In this document: in pieces, positions 7,665 to 15,437 of the stretch
How positions within the stretch are numbered: position 1 is the first letter of the stretch
How the letters are laid out: every line of letters starts with the position of its first letter
The notes under the pieces: model-generated
Told to the model about the DNA's origin: nothing
Database searches by the model: none
The model's input: only the letters and a program-made list of their open reading frames with translations
From: JBBRQP01 sp038226175
GTDB taxonomy: Bacteria; Cyanobacteriota; Cyanobacteriia; Gloeobacterales; Anthocerotibacteraceae
Length of the DNA stretch: 26,386 nt
NCBI GenBank assembly: GCA_038226175.1
Contig: JBBRQP010000039.1
Span: 1-26,386, forward strand
Direction of reading: 5' to 3'
Translations under genes and position numbers: made by a program

Positions 7665-8245
7665 CTGCGTGGATAGTTGGTCTTGGTAAAGCCCATTTCG
7701 TATAACTGCTGGAAGGCTTGTTTACCTAAGGCGCGGTCTACCCCTTGAGATGCCACAATTCTGACTAGCAGAGGTACGGCAAGTTCAGGTTTACCTTGAG
7801 CACGGTGAATGACGGCTAGTTGGTAGGTAGCTTCGTCACGCTTGATCGCAGCGACGAGGGCTTGTTGTTTTTCTTCATCGGCAATACGGTTATCAATACC
7901 ATTGAGGGACTTAGCCAAGGATTCGTGAAAGGTAGAGAGTTGGTTGAGCATAGTCACAGCTTGGGTTGCTTTTTCGATAGCAAGCGTGAAGTTACTACTC
8001 TGAGCAGCATCTTGGGCTTCACGCAAAAATTTATTAGCGCCCGCCGGACTGAGGATACTGTTTTCACTTTCTAGTTGGCGCGGTTGCGGGCTAGGTGCCG
8101 GGGGCGCCGGGGTCATTTTGAGTGGGGCGGCGGGGGCTGGCTTGGCGGGTTGGGTTGGGACGACCGCTTGATTTTGGGCAATGGCAACAAAAGTTCCTGA
8201 ATAGGTCAAACTCAGGACACACAAACCAAGCCAGAAACGTTTCAT
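7661..8245 (-). CDS. Periplasmic protein with proline-rich linker and TPR-like helices, function unknown
   Basis: 194 residues. A Sec signal peptide (MKRFWLGLCVLSLTYSGTFVAIAQ) is followed by a proline/alanine/lysine-rich linker at about 30-58 and then a helical region (AGANKFLREAQDAAQSSNFTLAIEKATQAVTMLNQL, then ATYQLAVIHRAQGKPELAVPLLVRIV) that reads like one or two tetratricopeptide-type helix pairs. The linker suggests it spans from a membrane or binds peptidoglycan, but no anchoring motif is visible. I do not recognise a named family; conserved hypothetical proteins of this shape are common in cyanobacteria. It converges on the CCB1 gene. Confidence 0.75.
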   Translation of the reverse strand: MKRFWLGLCVLSLTYSGTFVAIAQNQAVVPTQPAKPAPAAPLKMTPAPPAPSPQPRQLESENSILSPAGANKFLREAQDAAQSSNFTLAIEKATQAVTMLNQLSTFHESLAKSLNGIDNRIADEEKQQALVAAIKRDEATYQLAVIHRAQGKPELAVPLLVRIVASQGVDRALGKQAFQQLYEMGFTKTNYPRS

Positions 8246-8353
8246 AAACCACCAAACTCATACACAATGTAATTTCACCATACTCTTTTCGTCACCCTCT
8301 TGGGAAGAAGACTTGGTCTAGTTTTTAACACTCTAGTATTGCAAGATAGCTAT

Positions 8354-9037
8354 TTAGCCAGCAGGTGAGAGTACACTATCGACAATCAAACCATCTTGTA
8401 CCCGGATCATGCGCTTGGCTTGGGCTGCGACATCCGGTTCATGGGTGACGATAATAATTGTGATGCCCTGGTCATTTAGCTCTGTCAATAAATCCATCAC
8501 TTCTTGGGAAGTCTTAGTATCAAGGGCTCCTGTCGGTTCATCAGCTAAGACCAGCGCTGGCTGATTGACCAAAGCGCGAGCAATGGCAACCCGCTGCTGC
8601 TGTCCCCCAGAAAGTTGGTTAGGTCGATTGGTCATCCGATCCGATAAGCCTACTAAGGTCAAAACCTGGGCTGCCCGTTCTTGGCGGTCGGCTTTGTTGA
8701 CATTGGCGTAGACCATCGGCAAGATCACATTATCTAAAGCACTTAGGCGGGGTAATAAATTAAATTGTTGGAAAACGAAGCCAATACGCTGATTACGAAT
8801 AAAAGCTAGTTCGTCATCATTGAGGGTAGTTAAGTCGCGGTTTTCCAAAAAATAACGCCCCCCAGACGGACGGTCTAAGCAGCCAATAATATTCATCAAA
8901 GTTGACTTACCTGAGCCAGAAACGCCCATGATCGCCACGTATTCACCGCGCTGGATCTCGAGATCAATGCCCTTGAGTACCGGGACTTCGACCTCACCGA
9001 GCTGGTAGGTCTTCGTGATGTTGGTGAGTTGAATCAT
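8354..9037 (-). CDS. ABC transporter ATP-binding protein, MacB/LolD type
   Basis: 227 residues from ATG 9037. Walker A GVSGSGKS at 38-45, Q-loop FVFQQFN near 88-93, signature LSGGQQQR at 142-149, Walker B LVLADEPTGALD at 162-173 and switch H199. The sequence LKGIDLEIQRGEYVAIMGVSG with PxLSALDNVILPMVY matches the MacB/LolD/FtsE-like clade, whose members act as mechanotransmitting exporters of lipoproteins, peptides or macrolides with a FtsX-like permease. No permease gene adjoins it here, so the partner is encoded elsewhere and the substrate is unknown. The frame stays open upstream to 9280, but that extension lies opposite the phosphatase gene and has no family similarity. A promoter immediately upstream predicts a leaderless message. 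Confidence 0.9.
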   Translation of the reverse strand: MIQLTNITKTYQLGEVEVPVLKGIDLEIQRGEYVAIMGVSGSGKSTLMNIIGCLDRPSGGRYFLENRDLTTLNDDELAFIRNQRIGFVFQQFNLLPRLSALDNVILPMVYANVNKADRQERAAQVLTLVGLSDRMTNRPNQLSGGQQQRVAIARALVNQPALVLADEPTGALDTKTSQEVMDLLTELNDQGITIIIVTHEPDVAAQAKRMIRVQDGLIVDSVLSPAG

Positions 9038-9043
9038 GGTTCT

Positions 9044-9072
9044 ATTGTATAAATTCTGATCTTTGCAGGCAA
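9044..9072 (-). promoter_or_regulatory. Predicted leaderless promoter of the ABC ATPase gene
   Basis: On the minus strand TTGCCT (9072-9067) and TACAAT (9049-9044, part of TATACAAT) have a 17-nt spacer. Only six bases lie between the -10 box and the ATG (9037), so the expected start point falls on or next to the A of ATG. No purine-rich ribosome site precedes the ATG, consistent with a leaderless transcript. Confidence 0.5.
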
Positions 9073-9107
9073 GATAACCCCGCTCTATCTGAGGAGTGAA
9101 AAGCCAA

Positions 9108-9680
9108 TTAGGTGCGCAAAATCCACTGCACCGCCGCCAAAACATCAGCACAGATATGCTCCGGCTCAACGCGATGCTGATAATTACCCGCTGCCACTTG
9201 CGCGCCATAGCCACTCGTGACCAGTACCGCTTGCAGACCACTATTGTGCGCCATATCCACATCGGTAGCTTTATCGCCAATCATAAAACTCGTTGTGGGA
9301 TTGAGACCATAACGCCAGCAGGTCGCAGTAAACATGCCCGTATTGGGTTTACGCCAAGTTGACCACAGGGTCTGCGCGACTACGGTTCCTCCGGTGGATA
9401 GACTCAAATAGGGACAGTAGGACAAACTATCTAAATGGGCACCCGCTTCCTGTTGCAAGAGTAACTGCAAGCGTTGATGTAACAGCTCGATATGGGCCAC
9501 ACCATAAAAACCCCGCGCGGGCCCCGATTGATTGGAGACAAGCGCCGTAAACCAACCCGCATCATTAAGTAGACGCACCGCCTGCGCCGCTCCGGGCATG
9601 AGATTGAGGTTAGTGACTTGGTGAATATAGCCCACTTCTTGGTTGAGTACACCGTCCCGGTCAAAAAAAACTGCTTTCAC
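9108..9680 (-). CDS. HAD-family phosphatase, GmhB-like (heptose 1,7-bisphosphate 7-phosphatase family)
   Basis: 190 residues of the HAD-IIIA/histidinol-phosphatase type. Motif I FFDRDGVLN gives nucleophile D7 and acid/base D9; motif II is SNQSG at 49-53; motif III RKP at 110-112; motif IV GDKATD at 135-140. This matches GmhB, which removes the 7-phosphate of D-glycero-D-manno-heptose 1,7-bisphosphate on the way to ADP/GDP-heptose for surface polysaccharide. The zinc-binding loop is degenerate: of the Cys-X-His ... Cys-X-Cys set only C89 remains, with Leu/Tyr at the His region and S107 and W109 in place of the later cysteines, although the loop length is kept. Substrate is therefore uncertain. 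It starts 3 nt after purQ ends and is translated in the same operon. Confidence 0.8.
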   Translation of the reverse strand: MKAVFFDRDGVLNQEVGYIHQVTNLNLMPGAAQAVRLLNDAGWFTALVSNQSGPARGFYGVAHIELLHQRLQLLLQQEAGAHLDSLSYCPYLSLSTGGTVVAQTLWSTWRKPNTGMFTATCWRYGLNPTTSFMIGDKATDVDMAHNSGLQAVLVTSGYGAQVAAGNYQHRVEPEHICADVLAAVQWILRT

Positions 9681-9683
9681 AAA

Positions 9684-10373
9684 TTAGACCAATAAAGGTA
9701 AAAAACCTTTGAATAAGCGTAGGCCATCAGTCAATCCTAAAGCGGGATCACTGGCATTTTCTGGGTGGGGCATCAAGCCTAAAACATTGCCTTGGCGGTT
9801 GATAATCCCGGCAATATTAGCCAGCGAACCATTAGGATTAGCCGATTCGGTCACCTCGCCCTCTGGCGTACAGTAGCGGAATATAATCTGGCGATGGCTT
9901 TCTAGTTCTTGCAAGGTTTTGCTATCACAATAATAATTGCCTTCACCATGGGCAATCGGGATGCGCAGGATTTCTTGGGGTTGATATAATCCTGTCCAAA
10001 AAGTATCGGTGCGCTCAACCCGCAAATGGACATAACGACAAATAAACTTCAGACCCCGATTACGCAATAAAGCTCCGGGTAGCAGTTGCGCCTCTGTCAA
10101 AATCTGAAACCCATTACAAATACCCAAAACAAATTTACCCTGAGCCACATGGTCAGCTAACGCGCGCATCACTGGAGCAAAACGAGCAATCGCGCCACAC
10201 CGCAAATAATCACCATAACTAAAGCCACCCGGCAAAATCAGTACCTCACAGTCGCTGATAGCGGTCTCAGTATGCCAAATTAGGCGCGTCGGGCACCCCA
10301 AAATGTCCTGGGTAATCATCTGAGCATCCCGCTCGCGATTGCTACCCGGAAAAACAATAATGCCAATCTTCAT
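9684..10373 (-). CDS. purQ: Phosphoribosylformylglycinamidine synthase, glutaminase subunit PurQ
   Basis: 229 residues, class I glutamine amidotransferase. It hydrolyses glutamine and passes ammonia to PurL in the fourth step of purine synthesis, as part of the PurLQS complex of cyanobacteria and Gram-positives. The catalytic triad is visible: nucleophile C86 in GICNGFQIL, H203 and E205 in LMPHPE. N-terminus KIGIIVFPGSN and GGFSYGDYLRCGA are family signatures, and the length is normal. Its start overlaps the stop of the upstream DUF362 gene by 4 nt (ATGA arrangement). purS, often the neighbour of purQ, is not present here. Confidence 0.96.
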   Translation of the reverse strand: MKIGIIVFPGSNRERDAQMITQDILGCPTRLIWHTETAISDCEVLILPGGFSYGDYLRCGAIARFAPVMRALADHVAQGKFVLGICNGFQILTEAQLLPGALLRNRGLKFICRYVHLRVERTDTFWTGLYQPQEILRIPIAHGEGNYYCDSKTLQELESHRQIIFRYCTPEGEVTESANPNGSLANIAGIINRQGNVLGLMPHPENASDPALGLTDGLRLFKGFLPLLV

Positions 10374-11323
10374 ACCCGCCCCAAGGGTTCATCTACCCAA
10401 CGTACCAATAAATCGCGCACAAACGAACGGGCAACCCGAGGCACCCCAAAATCAATAGCCAGCATTGTTGGCGGTAATTGCCAATCTAAACAGCGAACTT
10501 CTTCGAGGGTAGAACCGATGATCGTAATTTCTGCGAGCGTCTGTGGGCCAATCTTAAGTTCAGTCGCGGCGCGCAGGATCGGCACCAACGCGGGATCAAT
10601 ATTGAGAATAGCGGTAAAAACTCGGTCTAGGGCAAAGACATCACGCGATGCGCCTAACAAGCCCAAAAACCGTGGTTCGCCGTTACTCGGTCCCATGCCC
10701 TCATGACCAACGATGCCATCAATAATCGTGAGCTGGGGATTAATCGTCGCAGCGGTCTCTACCAACATTTTGCCAAAGCGCAGCGCATCTTTACCCGAGT
10801 CTAGATGCCACCAAGCCTTGAGCTTGCCGGGTACACAGCCAAATAAATTTTTGACTGCGAGGGTGACCGTTAGCTGACAGTGGGATTTGACTTTGGGTAA
10901 GTTGATCACGATATCAGCTTCCATCGCTTCTTTACTCAGTTGCAGATGATTAAAGGTCTCACCAACAGACTGATAGCGACCACTCTTAAACTCAACTAAG
11001 GGCATCTTCAATTCTTCACAAAGAGGCAATAAACCATTAGCTTTGGCTACCCCCCGTGCCGAACCAAAGGCTGGACTATCACCCAAAAATGGTTTACCAC
11101 CGCACGCTTGCACCATCAGAGCTACTTCGCGCACTAATTCGGGGCGGGTAGTGCATTCTTTAGTCGGACGTGATCCGGTTAAGAGATTGGGCTTGAGCAA
11201 GACCCGTTGTCCCGGTTTAACTATCGCTTGCATCCCACCAAGCGGCTCTAGCACTTCGATCAGGGCAGCTTTGAGGATATTTGCATCATAGCTGGGTGCG
11301 CGAACTAGACTGACAGTGGACAC
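10370..11323 (-). CDS. DUF362 family protein
   Basis: 317 residues from ATG 11323. Typical DUF362 features: VLLKPNLLTG near residues 42-51, then a RPELVREVALMVQACGGKPFLGDSPAFGS segment, IVINLPKVKSHCQLTVTLAVKNLFGCVPG near 140-170, and IIDGIVGHEGMGPSNGEPRFLGLLGASRDVFALD. The family fold is shared with lactate racemase LarA-like and related proteins, but most members have no proven activity. Many relatives carry a C-terminal 2[4Fe-4S] ferredoxin domain; this one does not, and no CxxCxxC motif is seen. It is the first gene of an operon with purQ (4-nt overlap) and the HAD phosphatase. A second DUF362 gene, truncated, lies at the right edge. Confidence 0.85.
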   Translation of the reverse strand: MSTVSLVRAPSYDANILKAALIEVLEPLGGMQAIVKPGQRVLLKPNLLTGSRPTKECTTRPELVREVALMVQACGGKPFLGDSPAFGSARGVAKANGLLPLCEELKMPLVEFKSGRYQSVGETFNHLQLSKEAMEADIVINLPKVKSHCQLTVTLAVKNLFGCVPGKLKAWWHLDSGKDALRFGKMLVETAATINPQLTIIDGIVGHEGMGPSNGEPRFLGLLGASRDVFALDRVFTAILNIDPALVPILRAATELKIGPQTLAEITIIGSTLEEVRCLDWQLPPTMLAIDFGVPRVARSFVRDLLVRWVDEPLGRV

Positions 11324-11435
11324 AGGCTATCTCAATTTTCTCCAGTTTATCGCACCGGATTGGGTTTAGATAATTGGGATGATGGAGTGGGTGAGTTTAC
11401 AAGTGTCATACTAAGAGTTAGCCCCTGGTATCACG

Positions 11436-11780
11436 ATGGATGGACTTTTTGGTGTTGGCCCAGCTGAGTTGGTGATGATCTTTGTGGTCGCACTAGTGGT
11501 TTTTGGCCCGAAGCGGTTGCCGGAGTTGGGCCGCACGGTTGGTTCACTAACGCGACGGCTTCGCAATGCCTCTCAGGAGTTTCAGCAAGAGTTTCAGCGG
11601 GAAATGAACCGTTTAGATATTGAGCCAAACAGCGCCGATGATGATGAGCTACCGCCTTACATCTATACGCCTCCAGCAAATGCCGAGACGACAGACCTAG
11701 ACCATCAGCCTCATGCGTCCGAGACTACGGCAATTATTAATGCCTCACCTGACGAAACACCGCCGCGCCAGATGCCCTGA
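11436..11780 (+). CDS. TatA/TatB-family twin-arginine translocase subunit
   Basis: 114 residues from ATG 11436. The family signature is complete: short N-terminus MDGLFGVGPAE, membrane helix at about 9-25, the hinge FGPKRLPELGR, and an amphipathic helix to about residue 60. The helix (RTVGSLTRRLRNASQEFQQEFQREM) is long and the acidic/proline-rich tail adds about 50 residues, so it could serve as the TatB-like partner as well as TatA; the sequence alone does not decide. It works with TatC to export folded proteins such as cofactor enzymes. tatC is not adjacent. A strong terminator follows. Confidence 0.9.
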   Translation: MDGLFGVGPAELVMIFVVALVVFGPKRLPELGRTVGSLTRRLRNASQEFQQEFQREMNRLDIEPNSADDDELPPYIYTPPANAETTDLDHQPHASETTAIINASPDETPPRQMP

Positions 11781-11865
11781 TGTTAAAAAATATTTCCTTT
11801 CTGATTCCAGGTTTAATTTAGTCTCTATAGTGTCAGTACTTCATTCCCAAATGCAGCTTTTGCTA

Positions 11866-11896
11866 CAGTCCTTGGTTCGCCAAGGGCTGTTTTTTT
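11866..11896 (+). terminator. Rho-independent terminator after tatA/B
   Basis: CAGTCCTTGG (11866-11875) pairs over 10 bp (one G-T wobble) with CCAAGGGCTG (11880-11889) around a TTCG tetraloop, followed by seven T (11890-11896). It is 85 nt after the stop codon; the stretch in between holds nothing recognised. Confidence 0.9.
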
Positions 11897-12085
11897 ATTG
11901 TTGATTTTCCTATGATTCATATGCAGCATGCACACCAGTTACGATATGTGGCAAATAAAGTTAACCAAAAAGTAATGTTCTTGAGCCTTATAAACGTCTC
12001 AACACTTGCCGCGAGCGATTTCTGGATCACCTCTATCCCGTTCCTCCTGTAAGTAAGCTCAAGACTGAAGCATCCAACACTACCC

Positions 12086-12283
12086 TTATTGAGCCATTTC
12101 CTCTTTCGCCTCTTCACGCCCTTGCGCAATTAATTCCTCTGCCAAACTGCGCTCTTCAGGTACTCGAGCAAACCAAGTCTTTAGCCATTGCTTGACCATG
12201 GCCTGCTTTTCCAGTGCCAAGCACCCTTCTCCCTCTTCAATGTCATAAATCTTCCCTAACGACCTAGATGTACTGCCACTGAC
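12086..12283 (-). pseudogene. Decayed C-terminal gene fragment, possibly Rpn/PD-(D/E)XK-transposase type
   Basis: This minus-strand frame is open for 65 codons after an in-frame TAG at 12286-12284 and ends in TAA. It has no start codon before residue 29. The text reads like genuine protein: ALEKQAMVKQWLKTWFARVP, then EERSLAEELIAQGREEAKEE. A charged, glutamine/glutamate-rich ending of the form LIAQGREEAKEE is common at the C-terminus of the mobile Rpn-like nuclease proteins abundant in cyanobacteria, but the conserved nuclease core is absent, so that assignment is only a suggestion. Confidence 0.35.
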
Positions 12284-12349
12284 CTAGCTAAGTGATTTAT
12301 CTGTTTTTCTCAAACGCCACGATTTTGTTTTTGTGCCGCAGATTTAATG

Positions 12350-12419
12350 AGGTTAGAGTTAGGTGTGTTTTAATTGATAACTGATCTAGTACAAATATAG
12401 CCAAACTCAACTCTAACCT
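12350..12419. repeat. 11-bp perfect inverted repeat upstream of the flavodiiron gene
   Basis: AGGTTAGAGTT (12350-12360) and its exact inverse AACTCTAACCT (12409-12419) are 48 nt apart, about 130-200 nt upstream of the flavodiiron start. TTGATA (12374-12379) and TATAGC (12396-12401), a weak promoter-like pair with 16-nt spacing, lie between the arms. It could be an operator pair or the ends of a tiny element. Confidence 0.45.
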
Positions 12420-12505
12420 ATAAAACTTATCTGACTCCAAGCCCATTCTAATTACACACACAGTGCCCACTAAGTTTGAGGCGCATCCTCCTGATAAATC
12501 AGGGC

Positions 12506-12548
12506 TATACTGAGAATAGACGTAATAACTTAAGCATTTTTAGGAGGT
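12506..12548 (+). promoter_or_regulatory. -10-like box and strong ribosome site of the flavodiiron gene
   Basis: TATACT (12506-12511) matches the -10 consensus in 5 of 6 positions but has no clear -35 partner, which would suit an activator-dependent promoter. AGGAGGT (12542-12548) is a near-perfect Shine-Dalgarno sequence 4-5 nt before the ATG, the strongest in the window, implying high translation. Confidence 0.4.
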
Positions 12549-12552
12549 CGTC

Positions 12553-14268
12553 ATGACAGGTACCCTAGTCAAACCCAGCCGCAAGACAGTACAAGTCCAA
12601 ACTATCGCCGCCGACACGACGACCCTACGTTCACTCGACTGGGATCGCGACCGCTTTGATATTGAGTTTGGCTTGCAAAATGGTACGACCTACAATTCAT
12701 TTATTATTCGTGGTGAAAAAACAGCGCTTATTGACACTTCCCACGAAAAGTTCACTGAACTTTATTTAAATCAATTGCAAGAAGAACTTGACTTAAGTAC
12801 GTTAGATTATGTGATTGTTAGCCACACCGAACCTGACCATAGTTTTTTGATTCCCCAGATCTTGAAACGCGCTCCTCAAGCTGTCGTCATCTGTTCCAAC
12901 GTAGCAGCTCAATTTTTGGATAATATGATCCATACCCCCTATGAACGGCGCATTGTCAAAGGTGGCGAAACCTTGGATCTGGGCAACGGACATCAGTTAG
13001 AATTTATCATTGCGCCAAATTTGCACTGGCCTGATACGATGTTCACCTACGATCCCGCAACCCATATTCTTTATACCTGTGATGCTTTTGGGATGCACTA
13101 TTGTGATGAGCGCACCTTTGACGAAGACTTTGAGGCGATTGCACCAGATTTTCGGTTCTATTACGAATGCTTGATGGCTCCTAATGCCCGCTCAGTCCTA
13201 ACTGCTCTCAAACGTACCGCTGGACTAACCGTGGATATGATTGCCACGGGACATGGCCCCTTGATTCGCTACAATGTCCGCGAAGTCACCCATCGCTACG
13301 AAACTTGGAGTCAAAAGCAAGCCGACTATGCAACATTAGTGGTGGTCTTTTATGTGTCTGATTATGGCTACAGTGACCGCCTCGCCCAAGCCATTGCTCG
13401 GGGTCTAACTAAAGGCGGTGTCCATGTTGAAATGCTCGACTTACGCACAGCTGATACCTTAGAAGTTCAAGAAATTGTCCAACGCAGTGCTGGTTTTGTG
13501 CTCACCCCAGTTCCCCTGAGTGATGCAGGTCAAGCCCAAGTTAATTTTGGGGCAATTTTGGCAGCGGCAACGTCCAAACAGCAAGTGGGCTTGTGTGATG
13601 CCTTTGGCTTGTGTGATGGCTCCCTTGATCTAACGTCCGGGCAATTAGTAGATGCGGGGCTAACCCTAGCCTTTAGGCCGATCAAAGTCCGGACAACGCC
13701 GACCCCAGCCCTCTATCAAATTTGTGAAGAATCCGGGACGGGCTTAGCCCAAGCCCTGACCCTCAAGCAAGCTATTCAAAAATCTAAAGCCTTGGCTCCT
13801 GATCTAGATAAGGCCATGGGAACTTTAGTGGGTGGCTTATACATCATTACGGCTGCTCGCGATGATGCCAAAAGTGCAATGTTGGCCTCTTGGGTTTCTC
13901 AGGCTAGTTTTAGCCCACCCGGCTTGACGATTGCTGTAGCTAAAGACCGAGCCATTGAGTCACTGTTGTATCCTGGTGATAGTTTTGTGCTCAATGTCCT
14001 AGCCGAAGATACCTATTTGCCCCTAATGCGCCATTTCCTAAAACGGTTTGAGCCGGGAGAAGACCGTTTTGCCGGCATCAAGTCCTACACTGCGCTCAAT
14101 CAAGCGCCAATTTTGGCTGAGGCTCTAGCTTATCTAGAATGTCGGGTGGTAAGTCGTATGGAAGCCAGTGATCATTGGTTGGTCTATGCCGTGGTTGAAG
14201 CCGGTGATGTTTCACGAACAGATGCCCTCGCGGCAGTGCATTACCGAAAAGTCGGTAATCACTATTAG
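12553..14268 (+). CDS. flv3: Class C flavodiiron protein, Flv3-like (canonical diiron ligands)
   Basis: 571 residues in three domains. Residues 30-260 form the metallo-beta-lactamase-like diiron domain with every canonical ligand: H91, E93, D95 and H96 in HTEPDH, H158, D177 and H234. Residues of about 260-405 form the FMN-binding flavodoxin domain, and 425-571 the flavin-reductase domain found only in oxygenic phototrophs. These proteins pass electrons from photosystem I (via NAD(P)H or ferredoxin) to oxygen, making water and protecting against fluctuating light. A full ligand set is the mark of Flv3/Flv4 rather than Flv1/Flv2, and the CDAFGMHYC segment resembles Flv3. Flv3 normally works with Flv1, which is not next to it. 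The symbol is inferred from these traits. Confidence 0.9.
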   Translation: MTGTLVKPSRKTVQVQTIAADTTTLRSLDWDRDRFDIEFGLQNGTTYNSFIIRGEKTALIDTSHEKFTELYLNQLQEELDLSTLDYVIVSHTEPDHSFLIPQILKRAPQAVVICSNVAAQFLDNMIHTPYERRIVKGGETLDLGNGHQLEFIIAPNLHWPDTMFTYDPATHILYTCDAFGMHYCDERTFDEDFEAIAPDFRFYYECLMAPNARSVLTALKRTAGLTVDMIATGHGPLIRYNVREVTHRYETWSQKQADYATLVVVFYVSDYGYSDRLAQAIARGLTKGGVHVEMLDLRTADTLEVQEIVQRSAGFVLTPVPLSDAGQAQVNFGAILAAATSKQQVGLCDAFGLCDGSLDLTSGQLVDAGLTLAFRPIKVRTTPTPALYQICEESGTGLAQALTLKQAIQKSKALAPDLDKAMGTLVGGLYIITAARDDAKSAMLASWVSQASFSPPGLTIAVAKDRAIESLLYPGDSFVLNVLAEDTYLPLMRHFLKRFEPGEDRFAGIKSYTALNQAPILAEALAYLECRVVSRMEASDHWLVYAVVEAGDVSRTDALAAVHYRKVGNHY

Positions 14269-14380
14269 GCCAAGAGGTATCCGACCTCGTACTGGGTAAA
14301 TCTGAGCGTTCACAGATAACAAAATCTCCAGGGTCTATCAATTAGACTAGATCTCGATAGAGTTTAATCTCGAGAAGCTC

Positions 14381-15436
14381 ATGTTACCCATTGATTTGCG
14401 TAGTGATACCGTGACCCGACCGACAGCGGGCATGCTCCAGGTCATGGCTCGGGCAGAGGTCGGCGATGATACGCTGGGCGATGACCCGACAGTGCGTCAT
14501 CTAGAAGAGATGATGGCTGATCTATTAGGCCATGAAGCTGCACTCTATGTACCTTCCGGTACCATGGGTAATCAGATTTGTCTGCGGGTACATACCCGGA
14601 GCGGTGATGAGGTGATCACCGAAAGCCAGTCTCATATTTTTAATATGGAAGCGGGAGCAGCGGCAGGACTATCGGGTATACAAATTTTACCTGCTCGGGC
14701 GATCCATGGCCTGCTGACGATAGAGCATATTCGCTCGGCTATCCGCGATAAACACAATGTGCATTATGCGACGACGGCTCTGGTGTGTCTAGAAAATACC
14801 CATAATTGGGCAGGTGGCGTCGTGTACCCTGTTGCCCAAGTCGCCCAGATCCGCGAATATGTGGAAACTCAAGGTCTGCCCTTACACCTAGATGGCGCAC
14901 GGCTATTTAATGCGGCGGTGGCAGCAGGTGTTCCGGCTCGGGCGTATGGAGAATTATTTAATTCGGCTTCGGTATGTCTTTCTAAGGGTTTGGGTGCGCC
15001 GATGGGGTCAGTGATTGTGGGTTCTCAGGATTTTGTTAACCGTGCTCGTCGCTATCGCAAAATGTTTGGCGGTGGATTACGTCAGTTAGGGTATATGGCG
15101 GCCTGTGGGCTTTATGCACTCAAACATCATATTGAGCGTCTGGCTGAAGACCATGCCCATGCCCGTCAGTTAGCGCTTGGTTTGGCAGAATTACCGGGAC
15201 TAGCTCTCGATCTAACCTCCTTGCAAACCAATATTGTGATTTTTGATGTCAGTAATACGGGTATGACCAGTCAAGAGCTGGCGGATTTATTACGGCGCGA
15301 GGGCATTTTAGTGAGTACATTTGGTCTTGATCGAGTGCGCATGGTAACGCACCTTCATATCAGTGCCGCAGATGTCAAAACTACCCTCAAACAAGTGCAG
15401 CAAGTACTTTCACAAAAGCTAATGCAATGCGTTTAA
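14381..15436 (+). CDS. ltaE: Low-specificity L-threonine aldolase
   Basis: 351 residues, fold-type I PLP enzyme cleaving L-threonine or L-allo-threonine to glycine and acetaldehyde. N-terminus IDLRSDTVTRPT and GDDTLGDDPTV are signatures; H85 stacks on PLP, D171 (LHLDGARLFNA) contacts the pyridine nitrogen, and K202 (CLSKGLGAPMGS) is the Schiff-base lysine. The start ATG is preceded by GAGAAG. The 112-nt gap from the flavodiiron gene contains only a weak 5-bp hairpin (GAGGT/ACCTC at 14274-14288) with no T tract, so read-through is possible. The stop TAA is one base from the stop of the convergent VanX-like gene. Confidence 0.94.
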   Translation: MLPIDLRSDTVTRPTAGMLQVMARAEVGDDTLGDDPTVRHLEEMMADLLGHEAALYVPSGTMGNQICLRVHTRSGDEVITESQSHIFNMEAGAAAGLSGIQILPARAIHGLLTIEHIRSAIRDKHNVHYATTALVCLENTHNWAGGVVYPVAQVAQIREYVETQGLPLHLDGARLFNAAVAAGVPARAYGELFNSASVCLSKGLGAPMGSVIVGSQDFVNRARRYRKMFGGGLRQLGYMAACGLYALKHHIERLAEDHAHARQLALGLAELPGLALDLTSLQTNIVIFDVSNTGMTSQELADLLRREGILVSTFGLDRVRMVTHLHISAADVKTTLKQVQQVLSQKLMQCV

Positions 15437-15437
15437 A

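Larger units (their letters stand above)
11897..12552. other. Gene-poor region between tatA/B and the flavodiiron gene
   Basis: No intact gene is supported over these 656 bases. A minus-strand frame at 11917-12129 has no recognisable features. What can be seen is a decayed coding fragment on the minus strand (12086-12283), an 11-bp inverted repeat (12350-12419) and, next to the flavodiiron gene, a -10-like box and strong ribosome site. The composition is patchy, consistent with a relic of a lost mobile or accessory gene. Confidence 0.5.

Noticed and set aside
9038..9280. An N-terminal extension of the ABC ATPase up to 9280.
   Set aside because: The added 81 residues have no ABC similarity and lie within the phosphatase gene on the same strand in another frame; a promoter sits inside the extension.
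11917..12129. A 70-residue minus-strand frame in the gene-poor region.
   Set aside because: It overlaps the decayed fragment in another frame, has no ribosome site and no recognisable motif.
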